Shown: in pieces, positions 1 to 11,149 of the stretch
Position numbering within the stretch: position 1 is the first letter of the stretch
Layout of the letters: every line of letters begins with the position of its first letter
Source of the DNA: Cryphonectria parasitica EP155
Lineage: Eukaryota; Ascomycota; Sordariomycetes; Diaporthales; Cryphonectriaceae
Assembly (NCBI RefSeq): GCF_011745365.1
Contig: NW_024468912.1
Location: 2,852,001-2,916,000, forward strand
DNA length: 64,000 nt
Direction: 5' to 3'
The notes under the pieces: generated by a model
The model's database searches: none
Told to the model about the DNA's origin: nothing
What the model saw: only the letters and a program-made list of their open reading frames with translations
Position numbers and translations under genes: made by a program

Positions 1-2239
1 CCGGGAGAGCTCAAGAGATGTGGTTTCTTGGTTGCGCCTGAGATCAGCCTGGTGTTGTCCAAGCTGTTGCTCCAGATGGGCTACATTCGCCTGACACTCT
101 TGCAGCGCCTTCTCCTTCTCGTCTACCTGCGTGCGCAGGGAGTCCACAAGCTCGCGCGAGATGCCCTTTTGCACGCCATTGGTGATGACGGAAATTTCCA
201 TCCCCGGATCTCTGTCAATGGCTCGCAGGATACGGCTGTAATTGTCCTTGAAGAATTCCACAAAAGTCGAATCGAAATAGACATCAGGAAGTGCGCCGGT
301 CGAAGGGTCCAACTTCTGAGGTATCATTTCAAAATCGCGTACTGAGGGGTGAGCCCGTAGCTTGCTGAGCTTATCGATATACTTGTCGCGGCCCATGTTC
401 GACATGAGAAGGGATTGGAGTGTGCCTCGGGGCACCGTCGAGTCCTTGGTCGAAAACTCGTAAACCACACCCAGAAGCATGGCGGAGAGACCCTGCACTA
501 TTGTCTCGCTAGAGGTATTCTTCACGACTGTCTGAATGAGCCGTTGGACATTGCTGCCCTCTTCTAGAAGATCGTTCACTCCGTCCAGATCCTCGAACAG
601 CCAGCAGAGCAGGAGCATCAGGTATCCAATTGTGACGCGCTCGTCCTCGCTTCGGGAAAGACTAGCAACCAGGTGCGATGTGATGGTCTGGATGCTCGTA
701 ACGACCTCTTCGCCTTCGGCCTCGTTCCCTTCAGTCACCTGTCTGGCCAGTTCCTTGGTGGCAGAGTTTTCAAAGGTGAGATGCAACATGATGCAGGCCG
801 CGAACCAATACCTATAAGGATCAACATTGCTGTCCTCAGTTGGCGAACGAAGCAAAGTCGTCAGCACATTTGCAGATTCGATTGTCCCCGATTTGTGACC
901 ATCGATGGCTCGGCGGAGGAAATGCTCGCGGATGCCATCATGGTTGAAGAAGTAGGCTTTCAGACATTCGCATGCCGCCATCCTCATGTCGAAAGCCTGC
1001 AAGATGCGCACGCATAGTGCCAGATCCAACAGTCCGTCGATAACGTACACCTTCGGGATACCATTTGCTTGCGGGCCATTGCCATTCGGCGTCGGAGGGC
1101 TCTCAAGTGGAGACGGCACTTGCAGCTGTGCAAAGTTCTCTTGGAGTGTTGTATGGCCTCTTATAATATCGGCGCAGGTCACAAGAGCCTGTGGAACAGA
1201 ACAATATTGAGCTTATGCACGCGCATACACACATACACAAGACAAGGGCGTCACATACCTCGGCCTTGATGGGAATCTCTGCGGAATGGCTAAACGCAAG
1301 TTGAAGAGCGTGGTACAGGAGATTATGTTGCCAAAATGCGCCTTGGTTCTGTGTAGTTCCGACAGCACCGCGTACGAGAAACATCCGTATGACTGCGAGC
1401 AGCGCATAAACGTTCCTGTTACGTTGCGCCTGCGCCCAAGGTGCCACCGCTTCCCCGTCCTCCGGGACCTGGTATGCGCTTTGCAAGAGTTGCGACAGCT
1501 GCGGGACGCATCCTGTCTCGCGGAACTGGCTCTGGTTGGAGCTGTTCAGCCTGAGGAGATTTGCCATCAGGATGAGGCAGTCTTCCACAGCCTGTCCGCC
1601 CTCCAGCAAAGACCCCTCTGCTGAGATGATGGCAAAGATCTTTTTAAAGGCATCTTCAAAGGCGACAAGCTTTTGTATGTCCGTCGACGAGGGCGTGAGG
1701 TATATGAGGAGACTTATGGCCTCGTTTCGCACGGCCTCTCGTCGGTCGTCCAGAATAGCCACCAGTCTCGATATTCCAAGTGGTGCGGTGAAGACACATT
1801 CCTCGGTACGTTCTGTTCGGGCAGACAAGATCGCGGACAGGAGCTGGAGGGAGTAGAGTCGAGAGTAGAAATCGGTGGTTTCGAGGAAGTCAAGTAGTAA
1901 TGTTATATTCTCCTGCCTCTGGGTGAACTCGTCTGCAAGCCACAACACTATCTCGTCTGACGCCTCAGGGCTGTCCTGGTTCGGGTTGAAGAGCATGAGC
2001 AGGGTTTCGAGGACCACCTTGACAGTGTCGACGTCGTCTCCATCCTTGCTCAGACTTCCGATCAGGCTTCTGAGCGCGCCAGAGGCGACAGAAGCCGGGT
2101 AATCTTTTGCGAAGCTGCGCAGACCCTGAATGGCAGCTCGACGGTCCTCAAGGAGAGTCGACGAACTCAGACGGCCGCTGAGAACAGAGATGGTTTCGCC
2201 GACCGACTGCTTGGCCGGCGCAGTCGCGATCGAGAACAT
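1..2239 (-). CDS. USO1: USO1/p115 vesicle-tethering protein, partial (3' end outside window)
   Basis: Golgi-associated tether that docks ER-derived COPII vesicles before SNARE pairing. Exon 1 is 2239-1259 and exon 2 is 1188 to the window edge; the intron 1258-1189 (GTATGT...CACAG, 70 bp) is phase 0. The ATG at 2239 opens a protein beginning MFSIATAPAKQSVGETISVL, typical of the start of the armadillo-like head. The head fills roughly the first 650 residues, including the conserved stretch ALVTCADIIRG just after the intron. The last visible residues (about 660-720) become Glu/Gln-rich (KEKALQECQANVAHLEQQL), the beginning of the long C-terminal coiled coil, which lies beyond base 1. The short open stretch that runs into the intron (CMCVCACISS) is intronic. 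It is divergent from ILV6. Family identity is strong; total length cannot be seen. Confidence 0.93.
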
Positions 2240-2821
2240 GATGGTCGAGCTCGACGGTGGTAGATCTTGCTTTCCATGGGGTTATGAGTCCATATTGAGA
2301 GGAAGATTGACATGGGCGGCAGAGTATAAAACCTCGGCGCGAGAGATGCTTGAGACTGACGAGAAAACGCAGGCCAAAAAGATTCCCAAGATTTCCCCAG
2401 TTGATTGACAGCTGTTACCTCAAAACATCCCATCCCACCTTACAGCGAGGGTACTAAGCTGACAGGGATTCAGCAGTGGGTTCTCGCACTAAAAACAGCG
2501 GGATGTGTGTCACTGTAGGGAACTGCACAGTACGCAATCTTTGGTACTGAGTTGGGCAATCTGGGGAAAGGTAAGGCAAGGGTTCTCGCCGACGTCGGCT
2601 AGCTGGCCGCAAACTACTACTCGAGACTTTATCTTCGACTGCCCCAGAAAAAGCCACCAGTGACCAACCTCAGGAGTTTTGACTCAGACTTATCACGGCT
2701 TTCCAATCTTTGGTACAGGCGGCTCAGACACCTACGCCGACCCAATTCGTCTGAAGGAAGTCATAAGTCAATTCTTCTCAGGGAACAAACCTTCCGACTG
2801 TTCTCCGGGTTGATTGACAAG
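2240..2821. promoter_or_regulatory. divergent promoter region USO1 / ILV6
   Basis: This 582-bp stretch separates two divergently transcribed genes, so it must hold both promoters. One clear site is visible: a perfect TGACTCA at 2680-2686, listed separately. The ILV6 reading frame is open back to 2660 but has no ATG before 2822. I see no other gene. Confidence 0.6.
2680..2686 (+). promoter_or_regulatory. Gcn4/CPC1-type element TGACTCA upstream of ILV6
   Basis: Perfect palindromic AP-1/Gcn4 heptamer, 136 bp before the ILV6 ATG. Established knowledge: CPC1/CpcA (Gcn4 orthologues) bind TGACTC-type sites to derepress amino-acid genes on starvation. The site lies before an amino-acid biosynthetic gene, which makes a functional role plausible; binding itself is inferred. 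Confidence 0.6.
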
Positions 2822-3855
2822 ATGGCCTCCCGAAGCATTCTGCTACGCTCGTCGCCATGGCGAGCAGCAGCTCTCAACAGTTTCAAGCCGGCGGCGACCT
2901 CGTCCTTCCTGCCCACCGTTACTGCCCGCGCCAGCAGCTCCTCGACCTCTGCGATTGCCTACAAGGCCCTCCGCCGGCGCCAGGCGCCTCTCCCGACGAG
3001 CGACGCCCCGCCGACATGGTCTGCCCAGGCTGCTGTGTCCAACATCCTCTACGAGACACCTGTGCCCTCCATGGACCCACCGAAGCGCCATATCCTCAAT
3101 TGTCTGGTGCAGAACGAGCCTGGCGTGCTGTCGCGCGTGTCGGGTATCCTGGCCGCCAGGGGCTTCAACATCGACTCCCTCGTCGTCTGCTCCACCGAGG
3201 TCGCAGATCTTTCGCGCATGACCATTGTCCTCACCGGTCAGGACGGCGTTGTCGAGCAGGCTAGACGCCAGCTGGAAGATCTGGTCCCCGTGTGGGCCGT
3301 GTTGGATTACACTTCTGCTGCACTTGTCCAGCGCGAGCTGCTGCTGGCCAAGATCAACATCCTGGGTCCCGAGTACTTCCAGGAACTTTGGGCGCACCAC
3401 CGTGAGATCACCGCCGAGGGCGCGGCCGAGGAGAGCGAGGCCTCGGATCGCACGCCGACACTGAGCGAGACGGCTGAGGACTACCACCCGAGCCGTCTGG
3501 CACCGAGTGAAGCTCTGCGTCTGAAGCATGAGCATCTGAGGAGTATCACATACTTCACGCATCAGTTTGGCGGCAAAGTGCTCGATATCAGCAACAGCAG
3601 CTGTATTGTCGAGATGTAAGTCTCGAGCCCCCTGAAGTCACTTGTCTTAGAGCTTGTGCTGATGTGTAAAACTATAGTTCTGCGAAGCCGACCCGTATCG
3701 AGTCATTCCTGAAGCTCATCACGCCCTTTGGTATCCTCGAGTCCGCCCGCACTGGTCTGATGGCCCTGCCTCGGTCCCCGTTGTCAGGTCCGCAAGACGA
3801 TGCTGCGAAGGAGGCCGATGAGGTTGTCGATGCTAGCCAGCTGCCTCCTGGTTAA
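2822..3855 (+). CDS. ILV6: acetolactate synthase regulatory (small) subunit, mitochondrial
   Basis: Regulatory subunit of acetohydroxyacid synthase; it binds the catalytic Ilv2 subunit in mitochondria, stimulates it and confers valine feedback inhibition in branched-chain amino-acid synthesis. Exons 2822-3615 and 3678-3855, intron 3616-3677 (GTAAGT...TATAG, 62 bp), giving 323 residues. The start at 2822 (MASRSILLRSSPWRAAAL) gives an Arg/Ser-rich, acid-free presequence as expected for import. The N-terminal ACT domain covers about residues 80-160 (HILNCLVQNEPGVLSRVSGI, then GFNIDSLVV). The Glu/Ala-rich insert near residue 200 is typical of the fungal proteins. The last exon supplies the second conserved part, IESFLKLITPFGILESARTG. 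A Gcn4-type site lies upstream. Confidence 0.95.
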
Positions 3856-4122
3856 AGCTCATACACCATTCTCACGAAAGACCAAAAGAGGCAAGGACAA
3901 AGAAAGAAGAAAGGAAGAGAAAAAGGAAAAATTCACGTTGCGAAAAACTGGATTGGGCGGGGGCAGCTATAGTTCAGGCTCACAAGCCACCGATCAAATG
4001 GTATATCTGAATCAAATTATCGATTGTTCCCTTGCTTTTACCTACTTTTTGGGCGCTTGACTCCATTTTCTGAAACTCAAATTATTAACCCCAAAGCTGG
4101 GTTGTGTCCACCAAAGACTTCA

Positions 4123-5311
4123 TCACACAATCTTGCCCTTGTTGACCACAAAAGCCTCAAGCGCAGCTGTCCAGAATTAGCATTCGATACGTAACACAGA
4201 AAGAATAGACATGAACTCACAAACAGCAGCCCACAGCCGGTTTTGCGCCTCTGGGAACACCAGAGACCGATCACTGTAGAACACTTCATCATGCACCTCC
4301 TCAGGATGGCGAGGCAAGCAATGCATAAACTTCCAGCCATCCTTGGCACCACCCCTCTTTGCCATCTCATTGGTGATTTGGAAGCCCTCAAAGGCCTTCA
4401 GCCGCTTCTTCGCCTCCTCCTCCTGGCCCATAGACACCCATGTATCCGTCACCAGGATATCCGCGCCCTTGACTGCCTCTTCGGGCACAGTTGTCTCCTC
4501 CAGCTTTCCGGGACTGCTCACGCCTTGGGCAGCAGACAGAATGTGCCTCTTCATTGCGTCCGGGATACCATAGCCCTGGGGTGAGGCGACAGAGATGTCA
4601 ATGCCGAGCTTGATGCACGCAGATGCGAGATCGAAGAGAACATTGTTGGAGTCGCCCACCCAGGCGACCTTGAGACCTTCCAGACCGAGACTTGCAGGGT
4701 TGGAAGTGGACGAAGGAAACGCCTCGTGGATGGTGAGGAAGTCTGCGATGGTCTGCAGCGGGTGAAAGTCATCACTTAGGGCGTTGATGACGGGCACGCT
4801 GGAGTGTTCTGCGAGACCCGTGATGTCGGAATGCTTGCCGACACGGGCGACCATGCAAGAGACCATGGAGGAGATGACAACTGAGGTGTCGAGGAGTGAC
4901 TCGTTGACCTATAACGTATGGATTTAGACACTGTGCTCCCATCCGACCAACTAACTGCCCGCTGCACAAGCAGAAAAGGCGACTTACCCCGAGCTGGATG
5001 TCGTCCTTGCCCAGAAACATAGGGTGTCCACCCAAGAGAGCAACCGCGCCTTCAGTTGACACACGCGTGCGCGTGCTTCGCTTGCTGAACATCATGGCCA
5101 CGGTCTTGCCGGTCAAAGCCGCGCCCAGTACGCCCAGCTTGTCGTCCTTGGCAACCTCTGCCTTACTGGCGGCGCCGTTGCGGACCAGCTTGGTGAACTC
5201 GGCTGGGGTGAGGTCGTTGATGCTCATGAGATGCCGGACGTTGGGACCAGCTGTGGAATGTAACCTGGCCGACCGCTTGGCGGTGGCTGCTATCGAGGTT
5301 GCGCGAAACAT
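4123..5311 (-). CDS. ornithine carbamoyltransferase, mitochondrial precursor
   Basis: Converts ornithine and carbamoyl phosphate to citrulline in arginine synthesis (yeast ARG3, Neurospora arg-12, Aspergillus argB). Exons 5311-4988, 4908-4221 and 4166-4123; introns 4987-4909 and 4220-4167, all GT-AG; 351 residues. The N-terminus MFRATSIAATAKRSARLHST looks like a mitochondrial targeting peptide. The carbamoyl-phosphate motif STRTR is at residues 79-83 after MMFSK, the HPLQ motif follows in exon 2, and the ornithine-binding HCLP motif is present (FMHCLPRHPEEV). The C-terminus RLWAAVSALEAFVVNKGKIV is recovered only by splicing the last 44-bp coding exon. It converges on ILV6 (267 bp between the stops) and diverges from the TAG1-like gene. 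Confidence 0.96.
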
Positions 5312-6381
5312 GATTGAGGTCTTGGAGTGTTGTGGCTTGAGAATGTGTAGGTGCTGGGTCCCAATTGACCGCTCAATGGATGACTGCCAACTTCTTGGAA
5401 ACTTGACGCAGAGCTTGTGAAGACAGGGAGGTTATGATAAGAGGCAGAAAGATGAGTGATCGAGCACGAACAATTATGGGTTGCCCTAAAAATTACAACC
5501 TGTACAAGGCGATTATATAGGGTTGGCCTTTTACATTCACCTGGAAAACTTGAGGGAGTTGGGTTAAATCCAGGTATAAAGAGTCATAATTTCTCCCCTT
5601 CTATTGTATGACTGATTTACAGTACTACGTCTAAATTTTGGAGGGTTCATTCCATGAATCGCAACTCTGAGATTGTATTTCTGTGCTCATTTTCGCATCA
5701 ACAATGTTCGGATTCAGCCCTGGCCTATGTGCGCCCTATCAAGCTGCATGCTACCTGAGCCAACCTCTTAGCTGTACTTAGACCCTGCTGACCAAACCAT
5801 GCTTTTACAGTGGTGATATTTTTTGGAGGTGTGGTGCGGCGGACGCCGATACAGGAGGAGGCTTGTTCTGGTTCCTGAGAATCATCGGTATCCTTGTGGT
5901 TTTGGGTGTGGAGCCACAGTGAGACACCATCCAATTGGGTAAGGCCCTGGTCACAGTAGGCTAACCTGGCTGGGGCTCTGCCACGCCTGCGTCACTGGGT
6001 GGGCTACCACCTGAGCCCACCCTCTCCACAATCTACCTGGACAAGTCAGCCAGGGCGTCAGCGTGTCAAGGCAGGGCTGACTATACTCTCTTCCTCCCCA
6101 AACACTCTCCAACCTCCTAACGTTTCCCTTCCCAATACCAGCTTCATCTTTAGTATCGCCCTTAAGATCGCAGCTTATTGTTCTTCTGTTCTTCAATTTC
6201 AATTTCCTGGGCAATTTTCTCTTCATTCTAATACAAACTCGGCACAGTCTATTCAACCCTCCATTGAGAACAGGACGGCCGGCACCCGTCATGTCATAGA
6301 CCCCAGTATCCACTCTCTCGATTCCACTTCGATCCGTGTCCGACACGGGGATCAGCCGGCACTTCAAAGAAGAACATCAGG
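5312..6381. promoter_or_regulatory. divergent promoter region OTC / TAG1-like
   Basis: A 1.07-kb interval between divergent genes. It contains a TGACTC core on the OTC strand at 5586-5581. The part next to the TAG1-like gene is pyrimidine-rich (about 6080-6250), as often seen in fungal leaders. I see no gene here. Confidence 0.6.
5581..5586 (-). promoter_or_regulatory. Gcn4/CPC1-type core TGACTC upstream of OTC
   Basis: On the gene's strand the sequence is ATGACTCTTT, about 270 bp before the OTC start codon. The core matches the cross-pathway control element; the seventh base differs from the palindromic optimum. The same ATGACTCTTT decamer occurs before ARO1. Confidence 0.5.
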
Positions 6382-9261
6382 ATGTCGGACCCAGAGAGAT
6401 CTCCCCTGCTGGGAGTAGAGGATGGCGAGCGTGACCGCCGGGTAGAGCCTGGCAACGAGTCGACACCACTACTTTCGAGCAGTGACACCCTGGGTTACGA
6501 TGGCATTGACCATGGGCAACAGGACCGTGGCGACGGCGCGTCTGTTTCGTCACATCGTAGTAACAGATTCATCAAGAAGGCACCAAGACGGAGATGGCCC
6601 TCCATCATAGCTATGATCCTTCTCGGCATACTCTCCATCGCAATCATCGTCGTCGCATTCGTCGTACCTGCAGCGATCGAGGAGTACGCCAAAGAGGCTG
6701 CCGTCCTCGAGCCGACCAACCTCTCCCTCGAGTCGATCACCACGGATGGCGTGCGCGCTCGCATACAAGCAAATTTTAGGCTGGATGGGTCTAAGGTCAA
6801 GAGCGACCACGTAAGAAGAGTTGGAAGCGTTGCGACTTGGTTCGTCCGGGAGTTGGGAACTGAGGCGACGAGCGTTAATGTCTACCTGCCCGAGTATGAC
6901 AACATCATGCTTGGCAGTGCCAACATACCGCCCATCAACCTCAAGATCAACGGCCAGAACACTGCGATCGACATGGTGGCCGATCTCGTCCCGGGTCAGG
7001 CAGAGGGCATTCGCACGCTTGCGAACGAGTGGCTGGAGGGCAGGATGAACAGGGTTCGGTTCCTGGGCAAGGCCGACATCCAACTCAAGACGGGCATCAT
7101 CCCTCTCGGCACGCACACCGTGTCCGAGTCTCTGACATTTGAAGGTCAATCTCTCTACAAGTCTTTCGCGTCTCTGTATTTTGGCCAGAAGGCAATTTTC
7201 TGAATCATCAAATCATTACACTGTTACATGTATCCCGTATCTCCGTCCCCTTGCATTGTCTGTTCCGTCCGTGAACCGCTGGCTGATGCGTTTTGTGTAG
7301 CGAACAAATTGCCTGGTGGCGGTGGTGGTGGAGGCGGAGGTCTCCCTCCGTACAACATCACTAAGGTGTTCTTCCGAGACATCGACAATCACACCGTGGG
7401 AGCCGAGGTATCCATCAACGCGTTCAACAAATGGCCTGTCGAGTTGGACATACCACCGCTAGCGTTTGAGATTCTTGTGCCAAACTGTGGCCTGCACGAC
7501 CCCTATATCCTAGTTGCGGAGGCCTTGACGGATCCTGTGGATATCAGGCCTCGGTCACGCGTCGTCGCAAACGTCCACGGGGTGGTTAGGGAACTTCCAG
7601 ACTCGCTGACGCGGGTGTGCCCCGACTCTGAAAACACTCCCTTGGATCGTATTCTCAAGCAATACCTCGGAGGCCAGACACCCAATGTCTTTGTGCGGGG
7701 AAAGAGTCACCCAGCAGTGGGCACACCGGAATGGCTCAACGAGATTATGTCTCAGGTCGTGGTGCCTGTGCCGTTTCCTGGGCGCAGCTTTGATAACCTG
7801 ATACGAAAATTCTCCCTCACGGACACGCACTTCAGCCTCCCGGATCCCTTGGCCGAGCCGGACGACCCTGGTGCGAGCCCAAAGGTGTCGGGAACCATTC
7901 AGGTCCTGGCCGGTCTGCCTAAGGAGATGAACTTTGGTATCAATGTGACACATATCCGTGCGGCAGCCGATGTGTTCTTCCAAGATCAGAAGCTTGGCGT
8001 TCTTGATGTGCGCAAGTGGCAGCCAGCAAATTCAACCAGGATCGAGTCCGGCAGCGACGGCGGTCCAGAGCTCGAGATCCAATCGCGTATCGACAATGCT
8101 CCATTGAATGTCACAGACGGAGACGTATTGACAGATGTCATCCAGCGTCTCATCTTCCAAGGCAAGACGATTCAGCTGGATATCAAGGCCTCAGTGGACG
8201 TCCAGGTCGAGACTGTCCTGGGAGACCTAGTTCTCAAGGATATCCCCGCCGAGGGGAGAATACCAGTAAAACGTCCGTCTTCTCTTTGGTGATGTTAGTA
8301 TCCTCGAACAGCTATGCGGCCTCTCAGGGCCCAGCGGTTTTCCTTTCCCGAGGTATTTTGACGGGGGCCATGTTCTGATGTCTTCCGAACAGTTATACGC
8401 AAGGGAGGACCCTCAAATGGCAATCCCTTCGACCAACTCGCTCCCAGAGTTGGGAACATCAAGATCCTGGAGACTACACCTGAATCGCTACGACTAGAAG
8501 CATTGGTTAACGTTACGAACCCGACATCCTATACCGCGAGCATCCCCTACGTGACTGCTCACATTCTTTGCAACGGATCAGTCATTGGCGAGATTACAGC
8601 CGAAAACCTGGATATCCAGACAGGTCACAACCCGTTCCTTGTTGCCCAGGCAAGGTGGCAGCCATCCATGGGTGGTGAGAGCGGGAAGGTCATCGCGAGG
8701 GAATTGCTATCTCAGTATCTTTCGGGTTTCAACACAACTCTGTCTGTCCGCGCCCACCGTAACAGCATCCCTGGCCAACCCCTCATCGGCGAAGCCCTGT
8801 CACATTTCAACATCACCATCCCTACACCTCATCTCGCCCTGCCTGGTGACGACGACGACGACAATGATGATCCGGACGCCAAGCCAGATCGCAGAACCCA
8901 CTTTATCCGTGAGGCGACCTTCCACCTACTTTCATCCTCTGCACAGTTCACTCTTGCTTCTCCCTTGCGCTACAACACCATATATCTTGAACATATCAAT
9001 GCAACAGCCTACTACAATCATACCGAACCGGTAGGCAGAATCATCCACGACCTGCCGTTCGCAGCAAAACCTGGTCTGTCGCAGACTCCCAAACTTCCCG
9101 TCGATTGGTCCGTTGGCAGCATTGGGCGAGATAAAGTCCGCAAGGCGCTGGGCGGCGAACTGAAGCTCGATGCCGTGGCAACGGTGGGTGTGAGGATCGG
9201 CGAATGGAGGGAGAGGGTTTGGTTTATCGGGAGGGGTATCGGGGCACACATCAGGCTGTAG
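6382..9261 (+). CDS. TAG1-like vacuolar single-pass membrane protein
   Basis: Resembles the fungal family of yeast Tag1 (YLR173W), a vacuolar membrane protein linked to termination of starvation autophagy; the role here is by homology only. Exons 6382-7144, 7301-8272 and 8393-9261 give 867 residues. The protein has a short cytosolic tail with PERSPLLG, one transmembrane helix at about residues 73-96 (IIAMILLGILSIAIIVVAFV), then a long lumenal part with repeated LEA/Ig-like beta modules and several N-x-S/T sites (NITK, NVTH, NVTD, NATAYYNHT). Intron 1 (7145-7300) restores the junction TFEANKLPG. The donor of intron 2 is uncertain: only GTCCGT at 8273 keeps the frame with the sole usable acceptor at 8392, whereas the better-looking GTAAAA at 8266 does not. 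Nine glycines follow intron 1, and an Asp run lies near residue 738. Confidence 0.75.
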
Positions 9262-11149
9262 AGAAACCCACTGGTGGGTGTTGTGCATAGTTGGAGATTA
9301 ACAATTGAAGAAACATACATAAGATTGGTCGGAGGGATTACAGTCTGGTTATGGCAAGGCGTACCTGGGGTTTTGGTTTTGGGCGTTTGATCAAGGAGGG
9401 TTTGACGAGAATAGCGACCTGTACACGAGACTGTCCTTCTTTCTTTCTTTGCAATACAAGCTGGGTTGCAGCATGTCACTCTGGCTGAGTGTTCAAGTGG
9501 CTTGATGGCTTGGTGGTGAGTTAGACGAAGGTCTGTTACCTACTAAGTACTTGACTTAGGTAGATAATGTGTTTCTGTGGATCTACCCCCATTGTGTAAC
9601 GACCCGAAGCAACTCTGTGCAACCTCTCAAAAGACCGGAGCCACGGGAGCCTGTAGCTTGACAGCAACCAGCTTCCCTGTTCCTCGGAAAAGGAATCTTG
9701 ACTTGCAACAAGGGGCCTTCAAAGAGTAGGAGAAGGGTGGGAAAGGGAGATTGCAGTCTGGTATGGAAAGATCGCGGCCCCCTGCACCTCGTCAATGTAG
9801 TATCAGCCCTACAAGGCACTGCACGCAGATCATGGATCATCGATGGGCTGCCAGATCCTGTGGGGGATGCATTAGTTCAGATTTGAAAGGTGAACTGTGT
9901 GGGTCAGGGGTGTTGACGTCCAATAAAGGCACAAGGAGGCTCATCAGGAGAGATATTGAATTGCTGAGATGAGAGTGTGGTAGTTTTATGTGTGCTGTGC
10001 ATCGGAGGCTTTGTGTAGTTGGCAAATGGCATACATGGGCTTGTGTTAAGGACCTGTTCCAAGGGAAAGGCTGCCTCGCGGCCACACAGCTGATTCCCAT
10101 CACATCTACCAGCCATACCATGGTTTTCCTTAAATTGTATTGAGCCAAAAAATTATTTGTCCTCTTGTAGCCAGCACCATCTCATAGAGGAACTCTCTCC
10201 CCTCCACGGGAACTAAGAGTCGTATTTACAAAGCAAAACCACCCGAGCTGGTTTGTGTCAAGGCAGGGTTAGGAGTGATATGTTCTCAATTTTGGAATAA
10301 AGCAGGCCTCGAGTCATACAAGTACCACTGACAGCCCTTAAACGATTTACAAAGCAGTATCACCGCATGTGCTGCATGTGACACTCCCTGTACCTGGGCA
10401 TTTGAGAGCTGATCTTGCCTTAGGCCCTTAGCCACCTTGATAGAGAAACAATGACACTGCAGCAACATGTCTCAGGCTGTGTGCTGGCATTATGTTCCCA
10501 AACTTGGTCCTCCCATCAAGCTGGTAAGGAAGCTGCTTGGCAGGGCTGGGATGCTGGACGAGGTTGGGTGCATGAGCTGCAGGTCGACTGCCGGCAGCTT
10601 TTGTGTGACCCGAAAGGTGTGAAGAGGTTGTTCCAACGGGTTCACTGCGAAACCTTTGCAACGGGTACTGACACGAATAAATGTTGATTGTGATGACAAG
10701 GTCATATCAATGGCAAACAAACCTCTGGCAGAAGGTGGCGAAGTGGTGATTCACTTGCTGTGAATACGCTGGGAGCGCATATTCGAGTGTGGGCTTCTGT
10801 TGACTGAGTAGGAGGCCTAACTTGCAACCTGCTGCAAACGAGTTGTTGACAACACAACACTATCATTGCTGCTGGACATCACACAGAACGCGACTTGAGC
10901 TTGTAGCCCAACTCCAGCTCAAGCCTCTGTTGATGAGCCACACACAAAAGACAGCAGCGACGGCAGCAGCAGAAGCAGCAGACAGGCAAGACGAGGGGCC
11001 ATCAACACTTGGCTTCATTCGCACCATCCTACTTATTGCATCCACTCCTTCCTCAATTGACCATCTTCATCTTGCTGAAACGTCCAGGGAAGGCACGAAC
11101 AGTACAGTCAACGCCAATAACATTGTGTCCCCCTAGCCAGGCTGCAAAC
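9262..11149. other. intergenic region, no gene recognised
   Basis: A 1.9-kb interval between two plus-strand genes. Open frames are short (103 codons or fewer), overlap each other and resemble nothing I know. It must hold the terminator of the TAG1-like gene and the promoter of the DUF726 gene. A CAG/GCA-rich patch (about 10955-10985) lies in the probable leader. Confidence 0.5.

Noticed and set aside
2660..2821. N-terminal extension of ILV6
   Set aside because: It begins with GTG, has no ATG, and the ATG at 2822 gives a normal mitochondrial presequence.
2843..3562. 239-codon antisense ORF over ILV6
   Set aside because: Shadow of the ILV6 coding frame with no recognisable motif.
11009..11149. 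N-terminal extension of the DUF726 protein
   Set aside because: The frame is open but contains no ATG before 11150; a TTG start is not justified.
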